A program made the translations under genes and the position numbers. The notes under the pieces are model-generated. The model was given only the letters and a program-made list of their open reading frames with translations. It was not told the DNA's origin and did not search any database. Positions 7,564 to 14,194 of a stretch of 20,746 bases of DNA are shown in pieces (the stretch's first letter is position 1; each line of letters opens with the position of its first letter). Source of the stretch: Denitrobacterium sp024691475 (GTDB taxonomy: Bacteria > Actinomycetota > Coriobacteriia > Coriobacteriales > Eggerthellaceae); the NCBI GenBank assembly GCA_024691475.1, contig JAILNP010000166.1, positions 1 through 20,746 on the forward strand, given 5' to 3'.

Positions 7564-8577
7564 CTACGAATGCGCCATCGATGTGAAGCGCATGTCGTTT
7601 CCGCAGATGGTGCAGGCAACGTGCTCGTTTTGCATCAGGTGCACCAGGTGTGCCAGGGTCTCGCCCAGCGAAAAGTACTTCTGCTGAAGCGACCAGGCAT
7701 CCCAGTTGGCGTGCTTCCAAGCGCAATTGCGCGCGATGTCCGCAAGCGTGGAATACCCTTCGGCAACCAGCCCATCGATTTCTTCGAGGCGTTGCGCGTG
7801 ATGATTCAGCAGGAACGCCAGGCGCTCATGCACTTGCTCGAAGGGCTCTCCGTGTCCGGCGAGGGCAAGGTCGATATCAAGATTTCCCAGCTTGTGCAAG
7901 CTGGAAAGGAAATCGCCTAGGTTGTCGCGCGAGGTCAGCCACGTGGATACCGTGGGCGTAATGCGCTCGAGTACGGTATCGCCCGCAATGAGCAAACGAG
8001 CGGTGGGCTCGTAGAGGCAGATGTGCCAGTTGTCATGCCCAGGCGTGGCAACTACGCGGAACGTGTACCCGGCGGCCTCGAATTCGTCGCCATCGTCCAG
8101 AAAGTGAAAGTTCGGACGCTTCTTCAGGGGGAGTAGTTCGCTGGTGAGCACGGTGCGCGATCCGTCGCGGCCGCCGCTGCCGCCCGCAAGACCAACCTTT
8201 TTTCCAACGATGTGCTCGAGGACGGGTTCGATGATCTCGGCTTCCATGGCCAGGTTGTCGCTGACCTCCTGGAAGGAATGCATGTTCGCGTGAATGGTCA
8301 TGCCAGGCGTCCACAAGCGGTCGAGGCAGCCCGTGTGATCGGGGTGGGAATGCGTGAGGATGACCTCTACGGTATCCCAGCTGCGCCCGAAGTACGCCAG
8401 TGCTGCGTCGAGCGTATCGGAGCATTCCTGGTTGTCGAAGCCCACGTCTACAATGGTCGTCTTGTCATCTCCCAGGATGAAGTAGGAGTTCAAAAAACGG
8501 AGGGGGTTGTCGGGCAGGGGAACCTGAACGCGCCAGATGCGCGGTCTGATTTCCTCGATGGGTTGCGGATTCACCAT
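7564..8577 (-). CDS. Metallo-beta-lactamase-fold hydrolase with C-terminal CxxC
   Basis: This 337-residue protein is an MBL-fold metallo-hydrolase of unassigned substrate. The metal-binding signature THSHPDHTG gives His76, His78, Asp80 and His81. Further ligands are expected in ATPGHDNWHICLYE, the aspartate of LLIAGDTVL and the late histidine of LALAGHGEPF, in the usual order for the fold. A C-terminal region of about 100 residues includes a Cys322-x-x-Cys325 pair close to the end, unusual for plain glyoxalase II-like enzymes and perhaps a small metal or redox site. The Shine-Dalgarno AAGGAGG (8586-8580) lies only two bases from the ATG but five from an in-frame GTG at 8574, so translation may start at the second codon. 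It lies downstream of cca on the same strand after an 89-base gap with its own candidate -10. Confidence 0.82.
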   Translation of the reverse strand: MVNPQPIEEIRPRIWRVQVPLPDNPLRFLNSYFILGDDKTTIVDVGFDNQECSDTLDAALAYFGRSWDTVEVILTHSHPDHTGCLDRLWTPGMTIHANMHSFQEVSDNLAMEAEIIEPVLEHIVGKKVGLAGGSGGRDGSRTVLTSELLPLKKRPNFHFLDDGDEFEAAGYTFRVVATPGHDNWHICLYEPTARLLIAGDTVLERITPTVSTWLTSRDNLGDFLSSLHKLGNLDIDLALAGHGEPFEQVHERLAFLLNHHAQRLEEIDGLVAEGYSTLADIARNCAWKHANWDAWSLQQKYFSLGETLAHLVHLMQNEHVACTICGNDMRFTSMAHS

Positions 8578-8610
8578 GCCCTCCTTCCGACGTTTCGCTT
8601 GATTGCCCGT

Positions 8611-8616
8611 ATTCTA
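8611..8616 (-). promoter_or_regulatory. Candidate -10 element for the MBL hydrolase gene
   Basis: On the minus strand TAGAAT lies at 8616-8611 and would start transcription near 8604, giving a leader of about 27 bases that contains the AAGGAGG ribosome binding site. The 13-base stretch TAGAATACGGGCA is nearly the same as the one before cca (TAGAATAGGGGCA). No clear -35 box is seen. Confidence 0.35.
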
Positions 8617-8666
8617 TCGCTTGCGAAGGGAATGAGAGCTTTTAAGTGCGCTTAGCGGTTGCTTTT

Positions 8667-10052
8667 CTACGCTTGCTTTATCTCGGTTTCACGTTTGCTC
8701 CACCATTCGCGCGCGAACCGCAGGAGGGCAGCGCGTTCGTTGGGAAGCGTTTCGTCCATGACTGCCTCGAGCATGGCGTTCAATGCCGCGCCAATGTGGG
8801 GTCCTTGCGGCATGCCCATTGCCAGCAGGTCTTTTCCGCTTATATCGAGCGCTGCCACCGTGAAGGGTTGGCTTTCCCTAAGGATGAGGTCGAGGCAATC
8901 CTCGATGGCCTGCGCATGGGCAACGCCCGAGCGGTATGCGGGGGCGTGCGAGAGCGAATCGGCGCGTTTCACGCTGCAGAGCGCGCGTAGCAGATCGGGG
9001 TCTCCGTCGAGCTTGCGCAGGAGCCGCTTCACGTATTTCGGCTCGGGGATGGTTGGGCAATCGTGGTAGCGCACGAGCATGGCTACGCGCTCGATGAACG
9101 CGGGGCTCATCTTCAGACGCTTCATCGCTCGTTTTGCAAGGGGAATGCCCTCGTGGGCGTGGCCATAGAAATGCCCGATGCCTTCCTCGTCGATCGTGAA
9201 CGTGCTTGGCTTGCCGATATCGTGAAATAGCGTCGCCCAACGCGTAAGCGGTTCGGGCGTGGCGTACTGCACGGCGTAGGCGGTGTGCTCCCATACGTCG
9301 TAGATGTGGTATTTCGTTTTCTGGTCGAACCCAATCATGGGCGTGATTTCGGGGATGACGCGGCCAATGACGTCGGCGTATGCCATGAGCGCACCATGCA
9401 CGTGCTTGCCGCATAGCAGCCCTTCGAGTTCGTGGGCTATGCGTTCGGCTGCGATGAGGTCCAGCTTGGAAGCCTGCGCGCGCATGCCCGATGCGGTTTC
9501 CTGGTCTATGGCGAAGCCAAGCTGGCTTGCGAATCGAACGCCTCGCAAGATGCGCAGGGCGTCTTCCATGAATCGCTTTTCCGGCTCGCCTACGGCACGT
9601 AGCGCTCGTGCGTGGAGGTCTGCCTGCCCGTTGAACGGATCGAGTAGCCCTCGCGTGGGGTGCCAGGCCATGGCGTTGATGGTGAAATCACGCCGTGCCA
9701 GGTCTTCCTGGATGGAACGGGTGAATTGCACGGAATCGGGATGACGGCCATCGGTATACGCTCCGTCGATGCGGTACGTGGTGATTTCCAAGGGCGTGCC
9801 CTTGCTGATGGCCGTGAGCGTGCCGTGCGCTATGCCGGTTTCCACGGTGTGGATTCCGCTGGCCTCGAGTACCGCCTGTGTTTCGCTCCAGAGCGCATTG
9901 CAGGCAATGTCAAAGTCATGCACGGGGCGGCCCAGGAGGGCGTCGCGCACGCAACCGCCCACGAGCCATGCCTCGAGCCCGGCATCTTCCAGGATGCCGA
10001 TGACGCGAATGGCCTGCTTGCCGTGCTCGTTCTTGTCGAAAGGATTTTCCAT
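8667..10052 (-). CDS. cca: CCA tRNA nucleotidyltransferase (class II, with HD domain)
   Basis: The enzyme adds or repairs the 3'-terminal CCA of tRNAs from CTP and ATP without a template. The 461-residue product shows the class II nucleotidyltransferase head with LVGGCVRDALLG (residues 30-41), the catalytic acidic pair Asp46 and Asp48 in VHDFDIA, the RRDFTINAMAW motif at 120-130, the base-selecting region FMEDALRILRGVRFASQLGF at 161-180, and an HD domain with HDIGKP at 277-282. The HD domain suggests an added 2',3'-phosphatase or phosphodiesterase activity, as in known HD-type enzymes. Poly(A) polymerase I is a relative, but the HD domain and the single gene here favour cca. The ATG is preceded at six bases by TAGAAT, so the mRNA may be leaderless. 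It is divergent from the NYN gene. Confidence 0.92.
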   Translation of the reverse strand: MENPFDKNEHGKQAIRVIGILEDAGLEAWLVGGCVRDALLGRPVHDFDIACNALWSETQAVLEASGIHTVETGIAHGTLTAISKGTPLEITTYRIDGAYTDGRHPDSVQFTRSIQEDLARRDFTINAMAWHPTRGLLDPFNGQADLHARALRAVGEPEKRFMEDALRILRGVRFASQLGFAIDQETASGMRAQASKLDLIAAERIAHELEGLLCGKHVHGALMAYADVIGRVIPEITPMIGFDQKTKYHIYDVWEHTAYAVQYATPEPLTRWATLFHDIGKPSTFTIDEEGIGHFYGHAHEGIPLAKRAMKRLKMSPAFIERVAMLVRYHDCPTIPEPKYVKRLLRKLDGDPDLLRALCSVKRADSLSHAPAYRSGVAHAQAIEDCLDLILRESQPFTVAALDISGKDLLAMGMPQGPHIGAALNAMLEAVMDETLPNERAALLRFAREWWSKRETEIKQA

Positions 10053-10064
10053 GCCCCTATTCTA
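10053..10064 (-). promoter_or_regulatory. Candidate leaderless promoter of cca
   Basis: On the minus strand TAGAAT (10064-10059) is followed by six bases and then the cca ATG (10052-10050). A -10 hexamer at this distance puts the transcription start on the A of the start codon, the hallmark of leaderless mRNAs that are common in actinobacteria. The six bases AGGGGC could pass for a ribosome binding site, but they would be too close to the ATG. No -35 box is obvious. Confidence 0.45.
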
Positions 10065-10136
10065 CCCGCATCGACCTGCGCTTGCTTGCCACGTTCCGCA
10101 CTTGATATTGACGTGCAATGGGCAATTGCGCAGACG

Positions 10137-10166
10137 TTCATATGGCGCGTCGCGATGCGCTAGAAT
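10137..10166 (+). promoter_or_regulatory. Candidate sigma-A-type promoter of the NYN/OST-HTH gene
   Basis: A -35-like TTCATA (10137-10142; four of six to TTGACA) and a -10 TAGAAT (10161-10166; five of six to TATAAT) are separated by 18 bases. The predicted start near 10173 leaves a leader of about 40 bases before the ATG at 10215, with GGGG at 10204-10207 as a possible ribosome binding site. Confidence 0.5.
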
Positions 10167-10214
10167 GCGAGGTGGTTAGAAATTCACGGCGCGAAGCATG
10201 ATAGGGGCTGGCCC

Positions 10215-11165
10215 ATGGAAGACCGTAAGTCGTTTGCGCTTCTCATCGATTCCGACAACATTTCCGCGAAGTACATCCAGGCTATCATGAACGAGCTGAC
10301 CAGCCGTCATGGCCAGGTTACGTACCGCCGCATCTACGGCGACTGGACGAGCAGCCAGATGGGGAAGTGGAAGGACGTGCTGGCGGAGTATTCGCTTACC
10401 CCCATGCAGCAGTTCGCCAATACCAAGGGCAAGAACGCCACCGATTCGTTTCTCATCATCGATGCCATGGACATCCTCTACGAAGGCAAGGTCCAGGGGT
10501 TCTGCATCGTTTCCAGCGATAGTGATTTCACGCGCCTGGCAAGCCGCCTGCGCGATGCCGGCATGACGGTGGTGGGCATGGGCGAGCAGAAGACGCCCCG
10601 CTCGTTCCGCAATGCCTGCACGGTGTTCACTGCGCTCGAGGTCATCAGCCAGGGCCAGGAAGATGCCGGGACAGCCGCATCCGAAGTTCATTCCCTCGAG
10701 GAAAATGGCGTCAGTCTGAAGGAGACGTCGTCGGCCATTGTTGACATCATCAACGAGTATAGCGGCAAGGGCACGCAGATTTCGTTGGCTGAAATCGGCA
10801 GTCGTCTGGTGGACATCTACCCTGATTTCGACGTACGCGCCTTCGGCTACAGCCAGCTGTCGAAGTTCCTGGAAAGCTTCCCGAATTTGCAGTTGGAACG
10901 GCGACATAACGTGGTGCTCGTGGCCCTGCGCGACGCCGACAGCCTGCGTGGCGAGGTTTCGTCGTTCATCGTCGACGAGGTGCGCAAGGGGAAGACGGGC
11001 GGCGTGAGCTTGAGCAAGATTGGCGATATGGTCTACGAGGCGTATCCCGATTTCAACGTGAAGGACTTTGGCTATTCGAAGCTTTCGAAGTTCGTGCGCG
11101 ATGTCGACGGCGTTATCGTGAGCGTCGACGAGTCGGGTGCCCGCGTGTATCCCGACTACGATTAG
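10215..11165 (+). CDS. NYN-domain (PIN-like) putative RNase with two tandem OST-HTH/LOTUS domains
   Basis: The 316-residue protein has an N-terminal NYN domain of the LabA/DUF88 group (residues 5-145). The expected acidic metal-binding residues are present: Asp12 and Asp14 in ALLIDSDNIS, Asp77 in KNATDSFLIID and Asp102/Asp104 in IVSSDSDFTRLASRL. After a linker come two copies of an OST-HTH (LOTUS) domain of about 70 residues, aligned at 186-223 and 262-299, sharing the pattern (S)L.(E/K)IG..(V/L)...YPDF.V..FGYS.LSKF. OST-HTH domains are thought to bind RNA, including G-quadruplex RNA, and NYN domains are often RNases, so the protein is probably an RNA-targeting nuclease or RNA-binding factor. 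That function is inferred. It has its own candidate promoter, diverges from cca and is followed after 64 bases by a methyltransferase gene. Confidence 0.88.
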   Translation: MEDRKSFALLIDSDNISAKYIQAIMNELTSRHGQVTYRRIYGDWTSSQMGKWKDVLAEYSLTPMQQFANTKGKNATDSFLIIDAMDILYEGKVQGFCIVSSDSDFTRLASRLRDAGMTVVGMGEQKTPRSFRNACTVFTALEVISQGQEDAGTAASEVHSLEENGVSLKETSSAIVDIINEYSGKGTQISLAEIGSRLVDIYPDFDVRAFGYSQLSKFLESFPNLQLERRHNVVLVALRDADSLRGEVSSFIVDEVRKGKTGGVSLSKIGDMVYEAYPDFNVKDFGYSKLSKFVRDVDGVIVSVDESGARVYPDYD

Positions 11166-11229
11166 GCGGGGCCTGTATGCTGCAAGAAAGTAAGGGCGCG
11201 TTTGCGGGTGCGTGTTGCGAGGTGCGTTC

Positions 11230-12078
11230 GTGAACAACGACACCGCGGTAGCGCTCGCCAGCCTCAATAATGCCTTCTATGGCGCCTACGCCGATTCGTT
11301 TGCATCGACGCGCCGCTCGGCTTGGCCCGGTTGGATTCGGTGCGCCCAGCAGCTGCGTGCGTGCTGGGGCGAGGATGACCCGCGTCTTTCGGGCGTCGTT
11401 CCGCTACGCGTTCTCGACGTGGCCTGTGGCACGTTGCGTTTCGAGCGATACCTGAGGGAGGCGTTTCCCGAGGCGGATCTGCGCGTGACAGCGCTTGATT
11501 CGTGTCCTCGGCTCGTGCGCGAGGATGGTCTGGAAGACATTGCCATCGACTATTATTGCGTCGACATCGTGCAGGGCCTTTTGGGCCAGGCTGCGCAGAC
11601 GGATGCGTGGCTGGGCGTTCCTGCGGGCGCTTTCGATATCGTGGCTTGCTTTGGCTTCTTCCATCATGTGCCCGGAGCTGCCAATCGAGATCTGCTTGTG
11701 GATGCGCTCATGAGGGCGCGTGCGCCTAAGGGGGCCTTGGCGGTTTCCCTATGGCGGTTCATGGATGACGAGGGGCTCGCAGCCAAGGCGCGCGTTGCGC
11801 ATGAGCAGGCGAAACGTACATTGCCCTTGCAGGGAGCACTGTTCGATTTTGTTGACTTGGAGCCAGGCGATTGGGTTATTGGCTGGCAGGGGCGCCAGGG
11901 GGCATATCGGTACTGCCATAGCTTCGACGATGGGGACGTTGCGTTGCTTCGAAGTCGCGTGGTTTGTACGCAGGATATCGAAGTTACGTGCTTTCGCGCT
12001 GACGGCCGCACGCATTCCCTCAACGAGTACCTAATGGCCTATTCTGCGACTGCGCTTGGCAAGGCGATGCAATCGTAG
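11230..12078 (+). CDS. Class I SAM-dependent methyltransferase, Trm9/ALKBH8-like tail
   Basis: The 282-residue protein has a Rossmann-type SAM methyltransferase core: motif I VLDVACGTLRF at about 61-71, an acidic end of strand 2 (VTALDSCP), and FDIVACFGFFHHV at about 135-147. The C-terminal part contains GDWVIGW followed by YRYCHSFDDGD (about 213-236), which resembles the GD..(V/I)..W and RYYH.F...EL elements of tRNA wobble-uridine methyltransferases of the Trm9/ALKBH8 group. I therefore suspect an RNA substrate, but the match is from memory and only moderate. The GTG at 11230 is chosen because GAGGTG lies six bases upstream; a GTG at 11212 would add six residues. It follows the NYN gene on the same strand. 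Its last 40 bases overlap the end of rsmJ on the opposite strand. Confidence 0.75.
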   Translation: MNNDTAVALASLNNAFYGAYADSFASTRRSAWPGWIRCAQQLRACWGEDDPRLSGVVPLRVLDVACGTLRFERYLREAFPEADLRVTALDSCPRLVREDGLEDIAIDYYCVDIVQGLLGQAAQTDAWLGVPAGAFDIVACFGFFHHVPGAANRDLLVDALMRARAPKGALAVSLWRFMDDEGLAAKARVAHEQAKRTLPLQGALFDFVDLEPGDWVIGWQGRQGAYRYCHSFDDGDVALLRSRVVCTQDIEVTCFRADGRTHSLNEYLMAYSATALGKAMQS

Positions 12079-12815
12079 CGCACGGCCTTTCCCGATAGGG
12101 AATAGCTTGGTTTGCGATCTGCCAGGTATGGCCCCTTGACGGGGCGCTTGATGACCACCTTGCGGGGATGTGCCGCCAGTGCGGCTTGCAGCAGCTCGTC
12201 CTGGTTCTCGCAGGGGCGTTCCAGATGATGAAGCAGCTGGAACTTCTTCTTTACGGCAGCGCTTTTCGTGCGCTCGGGAAACATGGGATCCAGGTAGACT
12301 ACGTCGGGCGCATGCCTGCCTTCCGCAAGCGCCTGAATGCTATCACCTTCGATGACATGCAGGCGCCCTGCCGCCTGTGCGCATGCGGGATCTTTCGCTG
12401 CACGTGCGATGGTGTCGGCGAGCAGCGCGGCGATGATGGGGTTTGCCTCGTAGGCATATACCGTGAACCCTGCTGCGGCAAGCAGCATGGCGTCTTCGCC
12501 CAGACCAGCGGTCGCGTCAAGCGCCACTGGGTCTGCGACGCCCTTCAGCTTTGCCGCGCGTACGAGCAGCTCGCGGTGAACCTTGTTGGGGTGCAGGCGG
12601 CGGGCAAGATGGCCCAGGTCGACGCGCATGGTCATTCCATCGGAAATGAGCGCCATGCCCGCCTCGTCGATGGTCAGGAGCGTGGCGGCAGGCGATTCCG
12701 ATGCGTCGGGAGCAAGGTAGGGCACGCCCAGGTGCTCGGCAAGCTCTCTGGCTGCCTCGTCGTATTGGCTCAGCGTGGCACGCACGGCGATGTCGTATGT
12801 CTTCGGGGTTTCCAT
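12039..12815 (-). CDS. rsmJ: 16S rRNA (guanine1516-N2)-methyltransferase RsmJ
   Basis: RsmJ (YhiQ) methylates N2 of G1516 (E. coli numbering) in 16S rRNA. The 258-residue protein has the SAM-binding loop ALDATAGLGEDAMLLAAAG, the acidic strand-2 end VYAYEANP, the family hallmark YLDPMFPERTKSAAVKKK and a closing KRPVKGPYLADRKPSYSLSGK region, all in the order known for YhiQ. The ATG at 12815-12813 has no ribosome binding site; instead TACACT lies exactly six bases upstream, suggesting a leaderless mRNA. It overlaps the preceding methyltransferase gene tail to tail by 40 bases and diverges from the CmpB-like membrane protein gene. Confidence 0.88.
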   Translation of the reverse strand: METPKTYDIAVRATLSQYDEAARELAEHLGVPYLAPDASESPAATLLTIDEAGMALISDGMTMRVDLGHLARRLHPNKVHRELLVRAAKLKGVADPVALDATAGLGEDAMLLAAAGFTVYAYEANPIIAALLADTIARAAKDPACAQAAGRLHVIEGDSIQALAEGRHAPDVVYLDPMFPERTKSAAVKKKFQLLHHLERPCENQDELLQAALAAHPRKVVIKRPVKGPYLADRKPSYSLSGKAVRYDCIALPSAVAE

Positions 12816-12827
12816 GGTGCCAGTGTA
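12813..12827 (-). promoter_or_regulatory. Candidate leaderless promoter of rsmJ
   Basis: The minus strand reads TACACTGGCACCATG from 12827 to 12813: a TAnnnT -10 element, six bases, then the start codon. No Shine-Dalgarno sequence precedes the ATG. The same 15-mer, with one mismatch, occurs in mirror orientation at 12999-13013. Confidence 0.45.
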
Positions 12828-12998
12828 GCGTGTTGTTCCGTGTTACACGGCGAAATGGGTGCGGCACGGGGGTGTTTCCATGGCTCGCACAAGTTGCCTT
12901 CCATCGCGTGTGCGCATGACGCGCGCACAAAGAGCATTTGGCAGGTAACAATTGCCTTCCCGATGCCCGCGCCCGAGCTTCCGGCGGGGCATGCAGGA

Positions 12999-13029
12999 TA
13001 CACTGGCACTATGCGCGTGTGAGAGGGGG
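12999..13029 (+). promoter_or_regulatory. Candidate promoter, three-codon uORF and ribosome binding site before the CmpB-like gene
   Basis: TACACT at 12999-13004 is a possible -10 element; the predicted start at 13011 is the A of an ATG that opens the mini-ORF ATG CGC GTG TGA (13011-13022, M-R-V-stop). Its stop codon runs into GAGAGGGGG (13021-13029), the ribosome binding site of the membrane protein gene that starts at 13036. The rest of the 220-base gap (12816-13035) holds nothing else I can support. Confidence 0.4.
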
Positions 13030-13035
13030 TTCCGA

Positions 13036-14121
13036 ATGAAGCATGCCGCTCCAAATGGCTCGCGCCGTCAGGCTTTGCCGCCGCTGGGCCTTGGCCTGCA
13101 AATCGTGCGTGCTTTGTTCGTTTTGGAGCTTCTGCTTGCCTTCACGAATGCGGCCATTCTGAATCCCGCCGAGTTCGATTACGACCTTTCGCTCTTTCGT
13201 TCGGTGTTCGCGGTTATTTCCTCTACATTATCCGTATGGTTCATTTCCAGGCGCGCTGCCTTCGGCAGGCCGTTCATCGTGGTCACCTCGCTTCTCACGT
13301 GCATTCTGATGCTCGTCGACGAGTTTTTCCTTGGCGCGGGCAACGAGGTAGTCACCTCCATTGGTGTGGTGCCCATGTTTGCCATCGTGAGCGTTCAGCT
13401 GCTGATATACGTATCGGCGGCATCGTACGTGGCGGTGTCCAGCCGCGTGCGGGCAACGCTCGTCGTGCGCTTGCGCAGCGTTACTCAGGTCGAGAAGTTC
13501 CTAACGGCTGCCGTCCCCGTGCGTCATCGCATGCGGAAGTGGCCGTTCTGGCGTGACCTTGCCATCTACTTCGTGGCCTTCTCGTTCCTGGGGCATTGGG
13601 CGGAAATGCTGTTTTGCCAGCTCATTGCCGCGGGCGTCTTCATGGGCGACTACGATTTGAGCAATTCGATGCTTTGGGAGCAATGGCTATATCCATTTTC
13701 CGCCGAGGGCATCGCCATCGCATTGGTCGTCGTGATTCTGCATCCCTTCAAGGAATGGCTCATGAAGCGCACGGGTGGCCGCGTGGCCATAGCGCTGCCG
13801 CTGAGCTTCGTGCTCATCGCGCTTTCGTGTACTGCCATCGACTTCACCACGGGCATTACGGCGAATGCCGACTACCATCTATGGGATTATCGCAACATGC
13901 CCTTCAATTTCATGGGGCAGATTTGCCTGCAGAATTCGCTCGTGTATTCCGTAGCCGCCACGCTGATCGTGTGGTACGTCTATCCGCTTATGGACAAGGG
14001 CATGTCGCGCTTGCCGCGATGGTTCGCCGATGTGCTGTTCTGGGTGCTCGTTTCCGCTTATGGCTTCCTTGCCCTGCTGCATTTCATGTATCTAAGCCCC
14101 ACGGGTTGGGTGTTCGGCTAG
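13036..14121 (+). CDS. Polytopic membrane protein, CmpB-like putative ABC transporter permease (PF06541-type)
   Basis: The 361-residue protein is strongly hydrophobic with about eight or nine predicted membrane segments (near residues 17-42, 52-71, 78-98, 107-130, 168-195, 215-240, 250-270, 295-315 and 325-350). The C-terminal half has the pattern of the CmpB/DUF1113 family: FLGHWAE near residue 183 and LWDYRNMPFNFMGQICL near 282-298, which matches the family's conserved WDYS..PfN..G.I.L signature. The name ABC permease is a database convention; no ATPase gene is nearby and the function is unknown. The ATG at 13036 is chosen because GAGAGGGGG ends seven bases upstream and the residues encoded before it (Arg/Pro/Cys-rich) do not look like this family; an in-frame ATG at 12952 exists. 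Confidence 0.72.
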   Translation: MKHAAPNGSRRQALPPLGLGLQIVRALFVLELLLAFTNAAILNPAEFDYDLSLFRSVFAVISSTLSVWFISRRAAFGRPFIVVTSLLTCILMLVDEFFLGAGNEVVTSIGVVPMFAIVSVQLLIYVSAASYVAVSSRVRATLVVRLRSVTQVEKFLTAAVPVRHRMRKWPFWRDLAIYFVAFSFLGHWAEMLFCQLIAAGVFMGDYDLSNSMLWEQWLYPFSAEGIAIALVVVILHPFKEWLMKRTGGRVAIALPLSFVLIALSCTAIDFTTGITANADYHLWDYRNMPFNFMGQICLQNSLVYSVAATLIVWYVYPLMDKGMSRLPRWFADVLFWVLVSAYGFLALLHFMYLSPTGWVFG

Positions 14122-14134
14122 CGTTTACTGCGCG

Positions 14135-14170
14135 AAAAAAAGAGCGCCCTGCAAGATGGCAGGACGCTCT
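14135..14170 (-). terminator. Rho-independent terminator of the DUF1846 gene
   Basis: A 12-base-pair stem (14141-14152 with 14159-14170, six-base loop) lies 24 bases past the DUF1846 stop. On the minus strand it is followed by seven T residues (14141-14135 as A on the plus strand). The one imperfect pair is a G-U wobble in the minus-strand RNA but a C-A mismatch in the plus-strand RNA, and only the minus strand has a T-tract, so it serves the minus-strand gene. Confidence 0.9.
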
Positions 14171-14194
14171 TCGGCGTTTGACGTGGCGTGACGC

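Noticed and set aside
7542..7568. CGTAGC/GCTACG inverted repeat holding the stop codons of both recN and the MBL gene
   Set aside because: Six base pairs with a 15-base loop and no T-tract on either strand. Both stops being TAG in similar context could produce it by chance.
14141..14170. Hairpin after the CmpB-like gene as its own (plus-strand) terminator
   Set aside because: In the plus direction the stem has a C-A mismatch and is followed by TCGGCG rather than T residues, so it serves the minus-strand gene.
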